This document shows, one piece after another, positions 52,269-61,152 of a stretch of 64,000 bases of DNA. Source of the stretch: JACKJK01 sp046159835 (GTDB lineage Bacteria; Pseudomonadota; Alphaproteobacteria; Rhizobiales; Tepidamorphaceae); the NCBI RefSeq assembly GCF_046159835.1, contig NZ_JBJXCY010000001.1, forward strand, positions 1,178,001 to 1,242,000, read 5' to 3'. Positions within the stretch are counted from its first letter, which is position 1. Every line of letters starts with the position of its first letter. The position numbers were made by a program, and so were the translations under genes. The notes beneath the pieces were generated by a model. It was not told the origin of the DNA. It made no database searches and saw nothing but the letters and a program-made list of their open reading frames with translations.

Positions 52269-52847
52269 TCACACGTCGAAGAAGGCCGTCTCCCGCTCGC
52301 CCTGCAGCACCATGTCGAAGTGGTAGCGCCGCTCGTCCGTCTGCGGATCGACACAGGCGATGAGGCTGTCTCGCGCGGCCTGCGAGGGCAGGATCTTCAG
52401 CACCGGGTCTTCGGCATTGGCCTCTGTCTCGTCGGAGAAATAGAGCCGCGTATGTAGGTGCAGGTTGATGCCGCGCGCGAAGATCAGCAGCGTGATATGC
52501 GGTGCCTGCATGCGCCCGTCGGGCAGTGCGAAGCCGCCTGGCTTCACCGTCTCGAATCGGTAGAGGCCGCTTTTCAGGTCGCAGGCTGCGCGCGCGAACC
52601 CCGCCTGGCTATCGTCGAAATTGCCGGACGAATCCGCCTGCCAGAGTTCCAGCACCGCATCGCGCACCGGCTCGCCGTCGCCATCGTAGATGGTGCCTTC
52701 AAGGGCGATGGTGTCGCCTGCAAGCGCCGTGATCCACGGCTTCTCCTGCGTGCGCATGGAAAGCCCGGCAACCGAAGGCAGCATGCCGATATGAACGTAG
52801 GGGCCGGCGGTCTGTGACGGGGTTTCCTTGAGCAATGGTCCGGCCAT
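52269..52847 (-). CDS. pcaG: Protocatechuate 3,4-dioxygenase alpha subunit
   Basis: Intradiol dioxygenase subunit of about 192 residues. TPSQTAGPYVHIG begins the protein as usual. The alpha chain lacks the full iron-binding set, which lies in beta. GDGEPVRDAVLELWQADSSG, PHITLLIFARGINLHLHTR and LYFSDE are family blocks. It follows pcaH with a one-base gap (TGACATG). Together they open the ring of protocatechuate in the beta-ketoadipate pathway; no other pca genes are in the window. Confidence 0.93.
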   Translation of the reverse strand: MAGPLLKETPSQTAGPYVHIGMLPSVAGLSMRTQEKPWITALAGDTIALEGTIYDGDGEPVRDAVLELWQADSSGNFDDSQAGFARAACDLKSGLYRFETVKPGGFALPDGRMQAPHITLLIFARGINLHLHTRLYFSDETEANAEDPVLKILPSQAARDSLIACVDPQTDERRYHFDMVLQGERETAFFDV

Positions 52848-52848
52848 G

Positions 52849-53574
52849 TCAGTTCCCCTCGCGCTTGTTTTCAAAGAAGGTCGAACGCTGGCCGCGCAGC
52901 ACGATGTCGAAGCGATAGGCGAGCGCGTCGAAATCGACCTGGTTTTCGAGGTCAAGCCGGGCGACGAGCATGTCGATGGCTGCCGGGTCCTTGATGGTCT
53001 GCACGATGGGGCAGAGCGGGATCAGCGGGTCGCCCTCGAAATAGAGCTGCGTGACGAGGCGCTGGGCGAAGGCATGTCCGAACAGGGACAGGTGGATGTG
53101 CGCCGGACGCCATTCGCAGCCATTGTTGCGCCAGGGATAGGGGCCGGGTCGGATGGTGCGGAACCAGTAGCGGCCCTCGTCATCGGTCACCGTGCGCCCG
53201 CAGCCGCCGAAATTCGGGTCGAGCGGTGCGACGTAGCTGTCGATGACGTGGCGATAGCGCCCGCCGGCATTGGCCTGCCACGCCTCGATGAGGACGCCCG
53301 GCTGTGGCTTTCCGTTCTGGTCCAGCACCTGCCCGTGGACGAAAATGCGCTCGCCGATGGGTTCGCCTTCGGTGATGTAGTTGCGGATGAGGTCGTTGTC
53401 GGCCTCCTCGAGCATCTCGTGGCCGAAGACCGGGCCTGTCAGTTCGCCTTCTCCGGGTGGCAGGCTGATAAAATTGCGGCGCGGGCTGCGCAGAACGGTC
53501 GACTTGTAGGCGGCATCGTGCTGCTGCGGGTGCCATGCGCGGTCGCGCTGGTAAAGAGGCGGGCGGGCCATCAT
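52849..53574 (-). CDS. pcaH: Protocatechuate 3,4-dioxygenase beta subunit
   Basis: Iron-binding catalytic subunit of about 241 residues. NAGGRYRHVIDSY and RTIRPGPYPWRNNG contribute the two Tyr ligands, WRPAHIHLSLFG and LVTQLYFEGDPL the two His ligands. All four appear present. AGGAG stands four bases before ATG 53574 and seven before ATG 53571. First gene of the pcaHG unit, divergent from the FkbM gene. Confidence 0.94.
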   Translation of the reverse strand: MMARPPLYQRDRAWHPQQHDAAYKSTVLRSPRRNFISLPPGEGELTGPVFGHEMLEEADNDLIRNYITEGEPIGERIFVHGQVLDQNGKPQPGVLIEAWQANAGGRYRHVIDSYVAPLDPNFGGCGRTVTDDEGRYWFRTIRPGPYPWRNNGCEWRPAHIHLSLFGHAFAQRLVTQLYFEGDPLIPLCPIVQTIKDPAAIDMLVARLDLENQVDFDALAYRFDIVLRGQRSTFFENKREGN

Positions 53575-53684
53575 CGGGCTCCTGATCCGGTTTTGGCGGC
53601 ATATTCGGGGAATCGGTCCCCCACGGCAAGCAGATGGGTCAAACAGCGGCTGCACCGCTTTGCCGTCCGTGCTAATCGGGCGGC

Positions 53685-54410
53685 ATGAGCATGTTTCGCA
53701 AAATCGCGCGCGCCTGCGGTTACGACGCGTTCCGGCTGGAGCGGCAGGCGCGGATCGAGACACATCTTGCCGCGTTGCTGCCCATGCTGCAGGTCGATGT
53801 GGTGGTCGACGCGGGTGCGAATGCCGGCCAGTTCGGGCAGAAGCTGCGCGCGCTCGGATACAAGGGCGACATTGTCTCCTACGAACCACTGTCGGCGGTT
53901 TTTCCGGAGCTGCAGGAAGCGGCGGCAACCGACATGCGCTGGCACACCCGCAACAAGGCGCTGGGCACGCAGGCGGGCACGGCAACGATCCGCCAGAGCC
54001 CCGACAGCACGTGGTCTTCGCTGAAGGGATTCTCCGATTACGGCAAGCGCCGCTTTACCGAGCAGGACCGCGATGCCGTTGCCGAGCAAATCGAGGTCGC
54101 GCGGCTCGACGCGGATCTTCCGGAACTGCTGGGCGATGATCCGCGCCGCGTCTACTTGAAGATGGATACGCAGGGCTTCGACCTCGAGGTCTTCGAGGGC
54201 GCGCGCGGGCTGATGCACGAGGTTGTCGGCCTGCAGGCGGAGGTTGCCTTCCAGAACATCTATGACGGGGTGCCGGGTTACCGCCAGACGCTGGAAACCT
54301 TCGAGGAAGCGGGCTTTGCCGTCACCGGCATGTTCCCGGTGAAGCGGGACCGCAAGTCGCTGCGCATGATCGAGATGGATTGCGTCATGCGGCGCATAGA
54401 CCTGGACTGA
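53685..54410 (+). CDS. FkbM family methyltransferase
   Basis: A SAM-dependent O-methyltransferase of about 241 residues. VVVDAGANAGQFGQKLRALG is motif I and YLKMDTQGFDLEVFEGA is the FkbM-family core. Such enzymes often methylate sugars of surface polysaccharide. Six bases separate its stop from the following glycosyltransferase gene, so they are co-transcribed, which supports a glycan target. Confidence 0.88.
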   Translation: MSMFRKIARACGYDAFRLERQARIETHLAALLPMLQVDVVVDAGANAGQFGQKLRALGYKGDIVSYEPLSAVFPELQEAAATDMRWHTRNKALGTQAGTATIRQSPDSTWSSLKGFSDYGKRRFTEQDRDAVAEQIEVARLDADLPELLGDDPRRVYLKMDTQGFDLEVFEGARGLMHEVVGLQAEVAFQNIYDGVPGYRQTLETFEEAGFAVTGMFPVKRDRKSLRMIEMDCVMRRIDLD

Positions 54411-54416
54411 CGCGCG

Positions 54417-56267
54417 ATGCGGATTGCGTTCCATGCGCCGCTCAAATCTCCGAACCATCCCGTCCCCTCCGGCGACCGGCAGATGGCCCGGCAGATCGTC
54501 AAGGCGCTGGAAAGCGGCGGCCACGAGGTGCGTCTCGCCAGCGAATTGCGCGCTTACGGCCGCGAGCCGGACGATGACGCGCTTGCCGCGTTGAAACGCG
54601 AAGCCGCGGGTGAGACCGCCCGCCTGCTTGCCGATTACACGCGACCCGAAGCGTGGCGGCCCGAAGCCTGGCTCACCTATCACAACTACTACCGCGCACC
54701 GGACCTGATCGGCCCGGAAGTCGCGCAGGGGCTTGCCATTCCCTATTTCGGGATCGAGTCCTCCTTCGCCCGCAAGCGGCGAGCGGACGGCTGGGGCAGC
54801 TGGTCGGCAGCCTCGGAGTTCGGCATCAAGCGAGCGCAGGTCAATTTCTGGATGACCCGGGACGATGCGCAGGGGCTGGCTGAAATGAATGAGCGGCTCG
54901 TGCAGCTGCCGCCGTTCATCGAGGCGGACGACCTGCTCGCCATTGAGCAGAAACGCGAAGAGGGTGCGCCGCTGCGGCTCGTCACCGTGGCCATGATGCG
55001 CGCCCGCGCCAAGCTCGACAGCTACCGGTTCCTGGCATCGGCGCTCGAAGCATGCGGCGACATCGACTGGATGTTGGACATCGTTGGCGGCGGCCCGGAG
55101 CGGAAATCCGTCGAGGCGCTGTTCCAGCCGTTTGGCGACAAGGTCCGCTTCCATGGCGAGTTGGAGCGTGGTGGTGTGGCGGAGGTACTTTCCCGATCCG
55201 ACGCCTTGCTCTGGCCGGGGTTCAGCGAGGCTTACGGGCTGGTCTACCTGGAGGCGCAGGCTGCCGGGCTACCGGTGTTGGCGCTGGACCGTGGGCCGCA
55301 GCGCGAGGTCATCCGAGACGGCGAGACCGGAATGCTGACCGCGCACGAGCCGCAAGCATATGCCGCGGCGATCCGTGTGCTGGCCGATGATGCGGACAGG
55401 CGCCGGGAAATGGGCAAGGCGGGGCGGAAGTTCGTGGCGCGCGAGCGATCCATCGAGACGGCGCGGTCCGTGTTCTCGGGCGTCTTCAAACCGTCGGTCC
55501 CATCGCCTCAGCCAATTTCAGCCTTTCCGAAAAGCGCCGACGTGTTGGACCGGTTCGCGTCAGCGGGCCGAAAGGTCCGCCTGTGGCTGCGCGACGATGA
55601 TGCGGTGGCTCCGACGCCTGCGCTCGACCGGTTCATCGAGACCTTCGCGGGCATGGGCCTGCGCACGGTCCTCGCGGTTATCCCGCAATACGCGACGCAG
55701 GCGCTGGCAGAGCGGCTGTCACGGGAAGCGCTGGTCGATGTCGCGACGCACGGTCTTGCCCACATCAACCACGCGCCCGCCGGTACCAAGAGCAGCGAAT
55801 TCGGTGCGTCGCGCGATATCGATGCTGTCGGCGACGACATCTCGGTCGGCAAGGCACGGATGGCGGACCTGTTCGCTGATCCGCTGCCGCTGTTCGTGCC
55901 GCCGTGGAACCGCATGGACACGCGGTTTCACGCCGATCTGAAAAACGCGGGCTACGTGGCGCTCTCCACCTTCGGCGTGAAGGGCGAAAACGTCGGCGAT
56001 GGATTGATCGCGCTCTCGACGCATCTCGACATTATGGACTGGGCGACGCGGACAGGTCGCAGCGCCGCTGACCTCGACGCAGAACTGGCAGACTGGCTCG
56101 AAGACCGTTTTCAGTCTGGGAGCGAGGTTCCGCTCGGCGTCCTGACGCACCACCTCGTGCATGACGAAACCTCGTGGAGTGTCTGCGCTGGCTTGGCCGA
56201 GTTGTTCGCCAACCACGATGCGGTGGAGTGGATCGACCCGCGCGCGGCGCTGGCTGCCGCTCAGTAG
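54417..56267 (+). CDS. Glycosyltransferase family 4 fused to a polysaccharide-deacetylase-like domain
   Basis: A protein of about 616 residues with two parts. Residues about 1-365 are GT4: HAPLKSPNHPVPSGDRQMAR at the N-terminus and WPGFSEAYGLVYLEAQAAGLP with the EX7E pattern. Residues about 375-616 look like a NodB-type deacetylase: VRLWLRDDDAV at the first motif, THGLAHINHA with metal His residues, and LFVPPWNRMD. The canonical TFDDG is changed to LRDDD. No frameshift separates the parts. Its stop region overlaps the end of the convergent cyclase gene by seven bases. Confidence 0.85.
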   Translation: MRIAFHAPLKSPNHPVPSGDRQMARQIVKALESGGHEVRLASELRAYGREPDDDALAALKREAAGETARLLADYTRPEAWRPEAWLTYHNYYRAPDLIGPEVAQGLAIPYFGIESSFARKRRADGWGSWSAASEFGIKRAQVNFWMTRDDAQGLAEMNERLVQLPPFIEADDLLAIEQKREEGAPLRLVTVAMMRARAKLDSYRFLASALEACGDIDWMLDIVGGGPERKSVEALFQPFGDKVRFHGELERGGVAEVLSRSDALLWPGFSEAYGLVYLEAQAAGLPVLALDRGPQREVIRDGETGMLTAHEPQAYAAAIRVLADDADRRREMGKAGRKFVARERSIETARSVFSGVFKPSVPSPQPISAFPKSADVLDRFASAGRKVRLWLRDDDAVAPTPALDRFIETFAGMGLRTVLAVIPQYATQALAERLSREALVDVATHGLAHINHAPAGTKSSEFGASRDIDAVGDDISVGKARMADLFADPLPLFVPPWNRMDTRFHADLKNAGYVALSTFGVKGENVGDGLIALSTHLDIMDWATRTGRSAADLDAELADWLEDRFQSGSEVPLGVLTHHLVHDETSWSVCAGLAELFANHDAVEWIDPRAALAAAQ

Positions 56268-57637
56268 AGCCGCACGAGCTCGACCGGCTCGGCAACGCCG
56301 GGAACCTGCTCCGAAATGCGCTCGACCTCGCGCGCTGCGACATATCCTTGCCGAATGGCCGACTCGTAGCACCCAGCGGTCGCGATGGCGCGCGAACCCA
56401 ATGCCTTGTTGTGCTTCTCCAGCTTGGCGGAGAGGTTGACCGGCGCGCCGATGACGGTGAACTCCAGCCGCTCGTCGCTGCCGACTGCGCCGAAGATGAC
56501 CGGGCCGGAGGCAACCGCGAGATTGATGCTTGCCGGGTCGAGGCTGCCGCCACCAATTTCCTTTGACCGGTCGTCGAGCGCCGCGACGATCTCGTCGACC
56601 GCGCGCATGGCATCGGCGCATTCGTGTCCCGTCGGGCCTGCCGCGCCGAAGGTCGCCATGATCCCGTCGCCGAGGAACTTGTCGATGGTGCCGCCGTTGC
56701 GCTGGATAACCGGGACCAGCCGCTCCTGGTAGGCCGCGAGTGCGCAGATGACGGCATCCGGCGACATGCGTTCGGCAAGGCGCGTGAACCCGCGAATGTC
56801 GACGTTGAGGATCGCCGCGTTCCGCTCCACACCCTGTCCGGGCGCGATGGTTTCACCCGTATCGCGGATGCGCCCGGCAACGCCGGGATCGAAGAAGCGG
56901 GAGAGGTCGCGTGCGGCCGTTTCCTCACGCACGGCGCTGACGAGCAGCGCCCGGCCACGCCGCACGGCCAGCGCAAGGATCAGCGTGACCGACAGGATCA
57001 CGATGGTCTTGTCGAGTTCTGCGCCGATCAGGATCGAGTTGGTCGTCAGGTAGGTCACGTAGTCGCGCGTTACCATCATCTCGCCGGCCTCCGCCATCAC
57101 CGCGTAGGCGACCAGCGCGGCCCACCCGGCCATGGCGGCGAGACCCGCCGCGACGACGAAGCGCGCCTCGAACCGCAGCGCGCGCAGGGCGATGAAGATG
57201 AAGATGTAAAGCAGCGTCGGGGCCTTGAGATAGAACGACGGCGGCTGCTGGTACTGGATGTGGAAGCTCCAGATCATCGCCATCAGCAGGGCGATGTCGA
57301 GGAACGTCATGGCGTAGACGACCGCATCCGGCAGGCGGTAACGCATGGCGAGCAGCAGCCCGCCGACCGTGAAGACACCGTAGGCGGCCAGCACGAACGG
57401 CACCGGCATGAACGTTCCGGCGGAAACCTGGCTCGGGGAAATGGCGTAGAGCGCGCCGAAGAACGCGACAACGGCCAGCTGGAGCAGGCGGACGAGGATT
57501 TCGCTCTCGTTGTCGTGGCGTGTGATCTGTCCTCGCACGCGCGCCGGCAGTTCGCCGCGCGTCGCCGGTGGCAACAGGCGGGGCAGGCGGGCGGAGATGC
57601 CGCCGCGTTTCGGCTCTGTCGGGGTCAGTTCGGTCAT
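56261..57637 (-). CDS. Class III adenylate/guanylate cyclase, membrane bound
   Basis: A protein of about 458 residues. About six membrane helices (about residues 55-235) are followed by a cyclase domain: AAILNVDIRGFTRLAERMSP with the first metal Asp, then GGTIDKFLGDGIMATFG with the second, and VIGAPVNLSAKLEKHN with later catalytic residues. cAMP is the likely product. ATG 57637 (MTEL) is used; an upstream open stretch of 14 codons looks spurious. It follows the cNMP-binding protein gene on the same strand, forming a second-messenger pair. Confidence 0.88.
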   Translation of the reverse strand: MTELTPTEPKRGGISARLPRLLPPATRGELPARVRGQITRHDNESEILVRLLQLAVVAFFGALYAISPSQVSAGTFMPVPFVLAAYGVFTVGGLLLAMRYRLPDAVVYAMTFLDIALLMAMIWSFHIQYQQPPSFYLKAPTLLYIFIFIALRALRFEARFVVAAGLAAMAGWAALVAYAVMAEAGEMMVTRDYVTYLTTNSILIGAELDKTIVILSVTLILALAVRRGRALLVSAVREETAARDLSRFFDPGVAGRIRDTGETIAPGQGVERNAAILNVDIRGFTRLAERMSPDAVICALAAYQERLVPVIQRNGGTIDKFLGDGIMATFGAAGPTGHECADAMRAVDEIVAALDDRSKEIGGGSLDPASINLAVASGPVIFGAVGSDERLEFTVIGAPVNLSAKLEKHNKALGSRAIATAGCYESAIRQGYVAAREVERISEQVPGVAEPVELVRLY

Positions 57638-57722
57638 GGCGCGATCATATCGGCGCGTCGTTGCGCGCGCGCCAGACAATTGAATGTCACGCGCCTTCAG
57701 CGCTGCGTGAGAAGGCCGGCGA

Positions 57723-58187
57723 TCAGCCGCGGCCCGAGAGTTCGGCCTGCGCGGAATACAGTTCCTGCGTGGTGCGCGCGAGGCGGTCGGCGAGCACGCG
57801 CATGACGCCGACGGAGACGGCCGGGAAATCGGACAGCAGGCGGATGAAGCGGTCCTTGGTGATCTTCAGCACGTCGAGATCGCCGGCGGCCCGCACGGTC
57901 GCGGTGCGGGGAACATCGCAGAGAATGGCGATCTCGCCGACGATGTCATTGCGGCCAAGCTGGGCGACAACCTGTTCCTCATCACCCATCTCGATCACCA
58001 CGTCGGCAGTGCCGTTGATGATGACAAATGCAGCATCGCCGGCGTCTCCCTGGCGCATGATGTTCTGGCCGGGCGCGTAGCGCAGCCGCTCGGAGGCCAG
58101 GGCCAGCAGCTTCAGCTTGGTGGTATCGATCTGCGAAAACAGGGGCACTCGGCGCAGAAGATCGACTTCATCCGATATGGCTGACAT
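57723..58187 (-). CDS. Cyclic nucleotide-binding domain protein
   Basis: A protein of about 154 residues made of one Crp-type cNMP-binding domain: LLRRVPLFSQIDTTKLKLLA, then FGEIAIL-like NDIVGEIAILCDVPRTATV, the phosphate-binding cassette with Glu and Arg. No DNA-binding domain follows, so it should act through protein contact. It lies between the ABC exporter gene and the cyclase gene, 116 bases after the former. Confidence 0.88.
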   Translation of the reverse strand: MSAISDEVDLLRRVPLFSQIDTTKLKLLALASERLRYAPGQNIMRQGDAGDAAFVIINGTADVVIEMGDEEQVVAQLGRNDIVGEIAILCDVPRTATVRAAGDLDVLKITKDRFIRLLSDFPAVSVGVMRVLADRLARTTQELYSAQAELSGRG

Positions 58188-58303
58188 TCAGTGCTCCCTT
58201 CGCGATCCCTTTTAGGATCATTTTCGCGTTTCCGTGGCCACCACCTTGCTCCCGACATGTCCCAATTGAAAGGACATGGCGACCTTGCGGGACCTCTTCA
58301 ACC

Positions 58304-61057
58304 TCAAGACAGGGCCTTGGCGAAGTGCCCGCCGGCCTTTCGAAGCGCTTTCGGCTCGCCGTCCTCGACCAGAACGCCGTCCTTGAAGACCAGCACGCGG
58401 TCGAACAGTTCGGCATGCTCCGGCTGGCTGACGAGGCAGATCATTCCGTAGGCGCGCGGTCCCTCCGGCGCTGAATCGTCGATCAGCTTTTTCAGCAATT
58501 TCAGTTGGGCGCGCGGATCGAGGCTGCCGAGCGCCCGGTTGAGCAGCAGCAGGTCCGGCTTCTTCAGCAGGGCGCGCGCAATGTTGATGCGTTGGCGCTG
58601 CACCTGGGTCAGCCGCTTGCCGCCGGTTCCGATGTCGAAATACAGCCCGGCGCGGCGGATCGTGTCGTCCAGCCCCATGCCTTCGAGAATTTCCAGCACG
58701 AGAGCACGAACGCGTTCGGGCGCTTCGGCGACGCCACTGGCAATGCGCCCGAAGATCACGTTGTCCTCGACCGATGCCGCGTGATTGTAGCTTTCCGGGT
58801 CATAGAAGGCGATCGCGCCCTCGAGCTCCTCGGGGTAGTTCTCCTGGAATGCCTTGCGCGCCTCGACGATGGAAGCCTTCAGCTCGTCGGTGACGAGACC
58901 GAAGCGGTGGCGCGGCTCGGCATAGGAGAACGGCAGCTTCAGGAACATGGCGCGGATATCTTCCGGCGCCTTGTCCAGCGATGTCTCGGAATGGCGCGAC
59001 AGGGCCGTCTGGTAGCTGCTCATCTCTTCGGGGCGGAAGAACGCGAACTGGTCGAAGAGGGGGTCGTCCGGCGACAGTTCGGCGAACAGCTCCGACATGG
59101 TCTGCGCGATCTCGATGCCCATGGCGTAGAGCTTCGCGTCGAGGCCGGTGTCCTTCAGGATGCGCGCCACGTAAGGATGCTTGAAGGCGGAGGCGTCGGC
59201 GAATTCTCGGCCGATGGGTCTGCCGAAGAACAGGTTCTCGCCGATGGTCGCTTCCGCATTGTACTGCCCGGGGTCGAATGGCTCGACGCTGTTCGACAGG
59301 CCGCTTTCGGCGAGACGCTCACGCATCGTGCGGCGCGCTTCCAGGATCGAGTTCGCGAGTTCGGGAAACTCTTCCGGCTCCACGATGGCCAGCAGGCCAA
59401 GGTCGTGGACGTCATTGTCGAGGCCGACAAAGCGCAGCAGTTCCAGCAAGTGCTGCGTCATGGCCTCCGGCGTCTCCACACCGATGGCCTCGTAGTCGAT
59501 CCACACGTCGCTGATTTCGAGCGGGGTATTGCCGGACAGGCGGGTTTCCACCTTGGCAAGCTCGCGCAGGCGACCGGCTTCCTCGTCGGTATCGTCGGAT
59601 GGGCGAAGCGGCGCATGCAGCAGCGTGTAGACGATCGTGTCTTCCAGGCTTGCCTGCGGCAGGAACGTGTCCGCGCTGGCGTAGCCGATCCGCCTGCCGG
59701 TGCGCGATTCAGACAGGTTGTAAAGCTGGCGGCCGCCCATCTGGATCGAGCCAGACGTTGGCGGCACGAGCCGCGCGAGCGCCTCGATGAATGTCTCCGC
59801 GCCCGAGTTGACGCCGCCGACAACCGCCACCCGCTCCGACATGTCGCCGGAATAGTTCGCGCGCTCGATCAGCTTCGCACCGGAATCATCGGTGATGGCG
59901 AGGTTGGAAACATCAATCGTGCCGCTCAGCGGTTCGGCCTTCTCGATGTCGGGCTTCTGGAGGAGGGAGCCCACCATGCCGTCGACCGCGAACTGCTCGG
60001 AGACCTGCGCGTATTTGACCTGTACATCGACACGCTGCTGGTCCCAGTCGATGAGTTCCTTCACCGGGGAAGGCAGGTCCTTGTAGGCGGCGATGACGGC
60101 CACGAGCTGGCCGATGTCCAGCGTGCCGCGGATCGCGAGGTAACCACCGATGGAGTAGAACAGGAACGGCGTGAACTGGGCGAGGAAGTTGTTGAGAAAC
60201 TTGATGAAAAACTTCTTCTGGTAGAACTCGTAGCGGATCAGGAAGATCCGGCCCAGCCGGTTCGTGATCTCCGCGCGCTCCCAGTTCGAGGTGTCATTGG
60301 TGCGCACCGCAGCCACGCCCTCGACGATTTCCCCGACGCGCCCCGACAGCTGGCGGGCGGTCAGCTGCCGCTCCTTGGCCAGCTTGATGAGCATGCGGCG
60401 CAGCCGGGGAATGAAGATCGACTGCACGATGACGATGCCGGCGGCTAGGCCGCCCAGCCAGAGATTCTGGACAATGATGAAGACCAGCGCCGTTATCGCC
60501 TGTCCGCCCAGGAACACGGGCAGCACGAAGGCATCACCGATGAATCCGCCCAGCGGCTCCACCTCGTCCTTCACCATGGTGGAGACTTCGGACGCCTTCA
60601 TCTTGCGGAACTGCGGGATTGGGAATCGCAGCACGCGGTCGACCAGCTCGTAGCGCATCCGGCGCAGCATCCGCTCGCCGAGCCGACCCTTGTAGGTGTT
60701 GATGTAGAACTTGAAGAGGCCGTTGACGCACACGAGCGCCAGGAACATCGCGCACAGCAGCGCCAGCGCGCCCATGCGCGTCAGTTCCACCCCGTCATGC
60801 AGGACGATGTCGGTGAAGGGGAGGTTGAACGACAGGTAGTTCTGCGTGGCGTCCGGGGTTTCGAAGCCGCGCCCCTGAATAGGGCCGTTGATGATCCGCT
60901 TTGGCAGGTCCAGCGCGAGGAAATAAGTCGGCATGGAAATCAGCACGATGGCCAGAATCCAGACCTGCTGAGCCTTCGTGTGGCGCCAGATATAGCGCGC
61001 CAGCGATGGCTCCATCGCATCGGGAACGAGTGGGTGGTCGGTCATAGTGTCTGCCAT
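58304..61057 (-). CDS. ABC exporter-like protein with degenerate, expanded ATPase domain
   Basis: A protein of about 917 residues. The transmembrane domain (about 20-330) is of ABC exporter type. The ATPase part has lost key residues: the P-loop region (about 414-422) reads GGVNSGAET with no Lys, the signature near 816 reads LTQVQRQ instead of LSGGQ, the Walker B end reads LLLLNRAL where LLLLDE is usual, and the switch His is replaced by Gln (VSQPEH). About 395 residues separate P-loop and signature instead of about 100; the insertion contains repeated segments YNAEATIGENLFFGR and YNHAASVEDNVIFGR. Probably not an ordinary transporter. It heads the run of genes ending with the cNMP-binding and cyclase genes. 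Confidence 0.88.
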   Translation of the reverse strand: MADTMTDHPLVPDAMEPSLARYIWRHTKAQQVWILAIVLISMPTYFLALDLPKRIINGPIQGRGFETPDATQNYLSFNLPFTDIVLHDGVELTRMGALALLCAMFLALVCVNGLFKFYINTYKGRLGERMLRRMRYELVDRVLRFPIPQFRKMKASEVSTMVKDEVEPLGGFIGDAFVLPVFLGGQAITALVFIIVQNLWLGGLAAGIVIVQSIFIPRLRRMLIKLAKERQLTARQLSGRVGEIVEGVAAVRTNDTSNWERAEITNRLGRIFLIRYEFYQKKFFIKFLNNFLAQFTPFLFYSIGGYLAIRGTLDIGQLVAVIAAYKDLPSPVKELIDWDQQRVDVQVKYAQVSEQFAVDGMVGSLLQKPDIEKAEPLSGTIDVSNLAITDDSGAKLIERANYSGDMSERVAVVGGVNSGAETFIEALARLVPPTSGSIQMGGRQLYNLSESRTGRRIGYASADTFLPQASLEDTIVYTLLHAPLRPSDDTDEEAGRLRELAKVETRLSGNTPLEISDVWIDYEAIGVETPEAMTQHLLELLRFVGLDNDVHDLGLLAIVEPEEFPELANSILEARRTMRERLAESGLSNSVEPFDPGQYNAEATIGENLFFGRPIGREFADASAFKHPYVARILKDTGLDAKLYAMGIEIAQTMSELFAELSPDDPLFDQFAFFRPEEMSSYQTALSRHSETSLDKAPEDIRAMFLKLPFSYAEPRHRFGLVTDELKASIVEARKAFQENYPEELEGAIAFYDPESYNHAASVEDNVIFGRIASGVAEAPERVRALVLEILEGMGLDDTIRRAGLYFDIGTGGKRLTQVQRQRINIARALLKKPDLLLLNRALGSLDPRAQLKLLKKLIDDSAPEGPRAYGMICLVSQPEHAELFDRVLVFKDGVLVEDGEPKALRKAGGHFAKALS

Positions 61058-61152
61058 GCCCCCCGGCGGCGAGACGTCACGTTATCAGATGACACTTCAG
61101 ACCATGCAACGTGCGATGGCAAACGGCAATCCTTTGCGCCGCAATATTCGGG

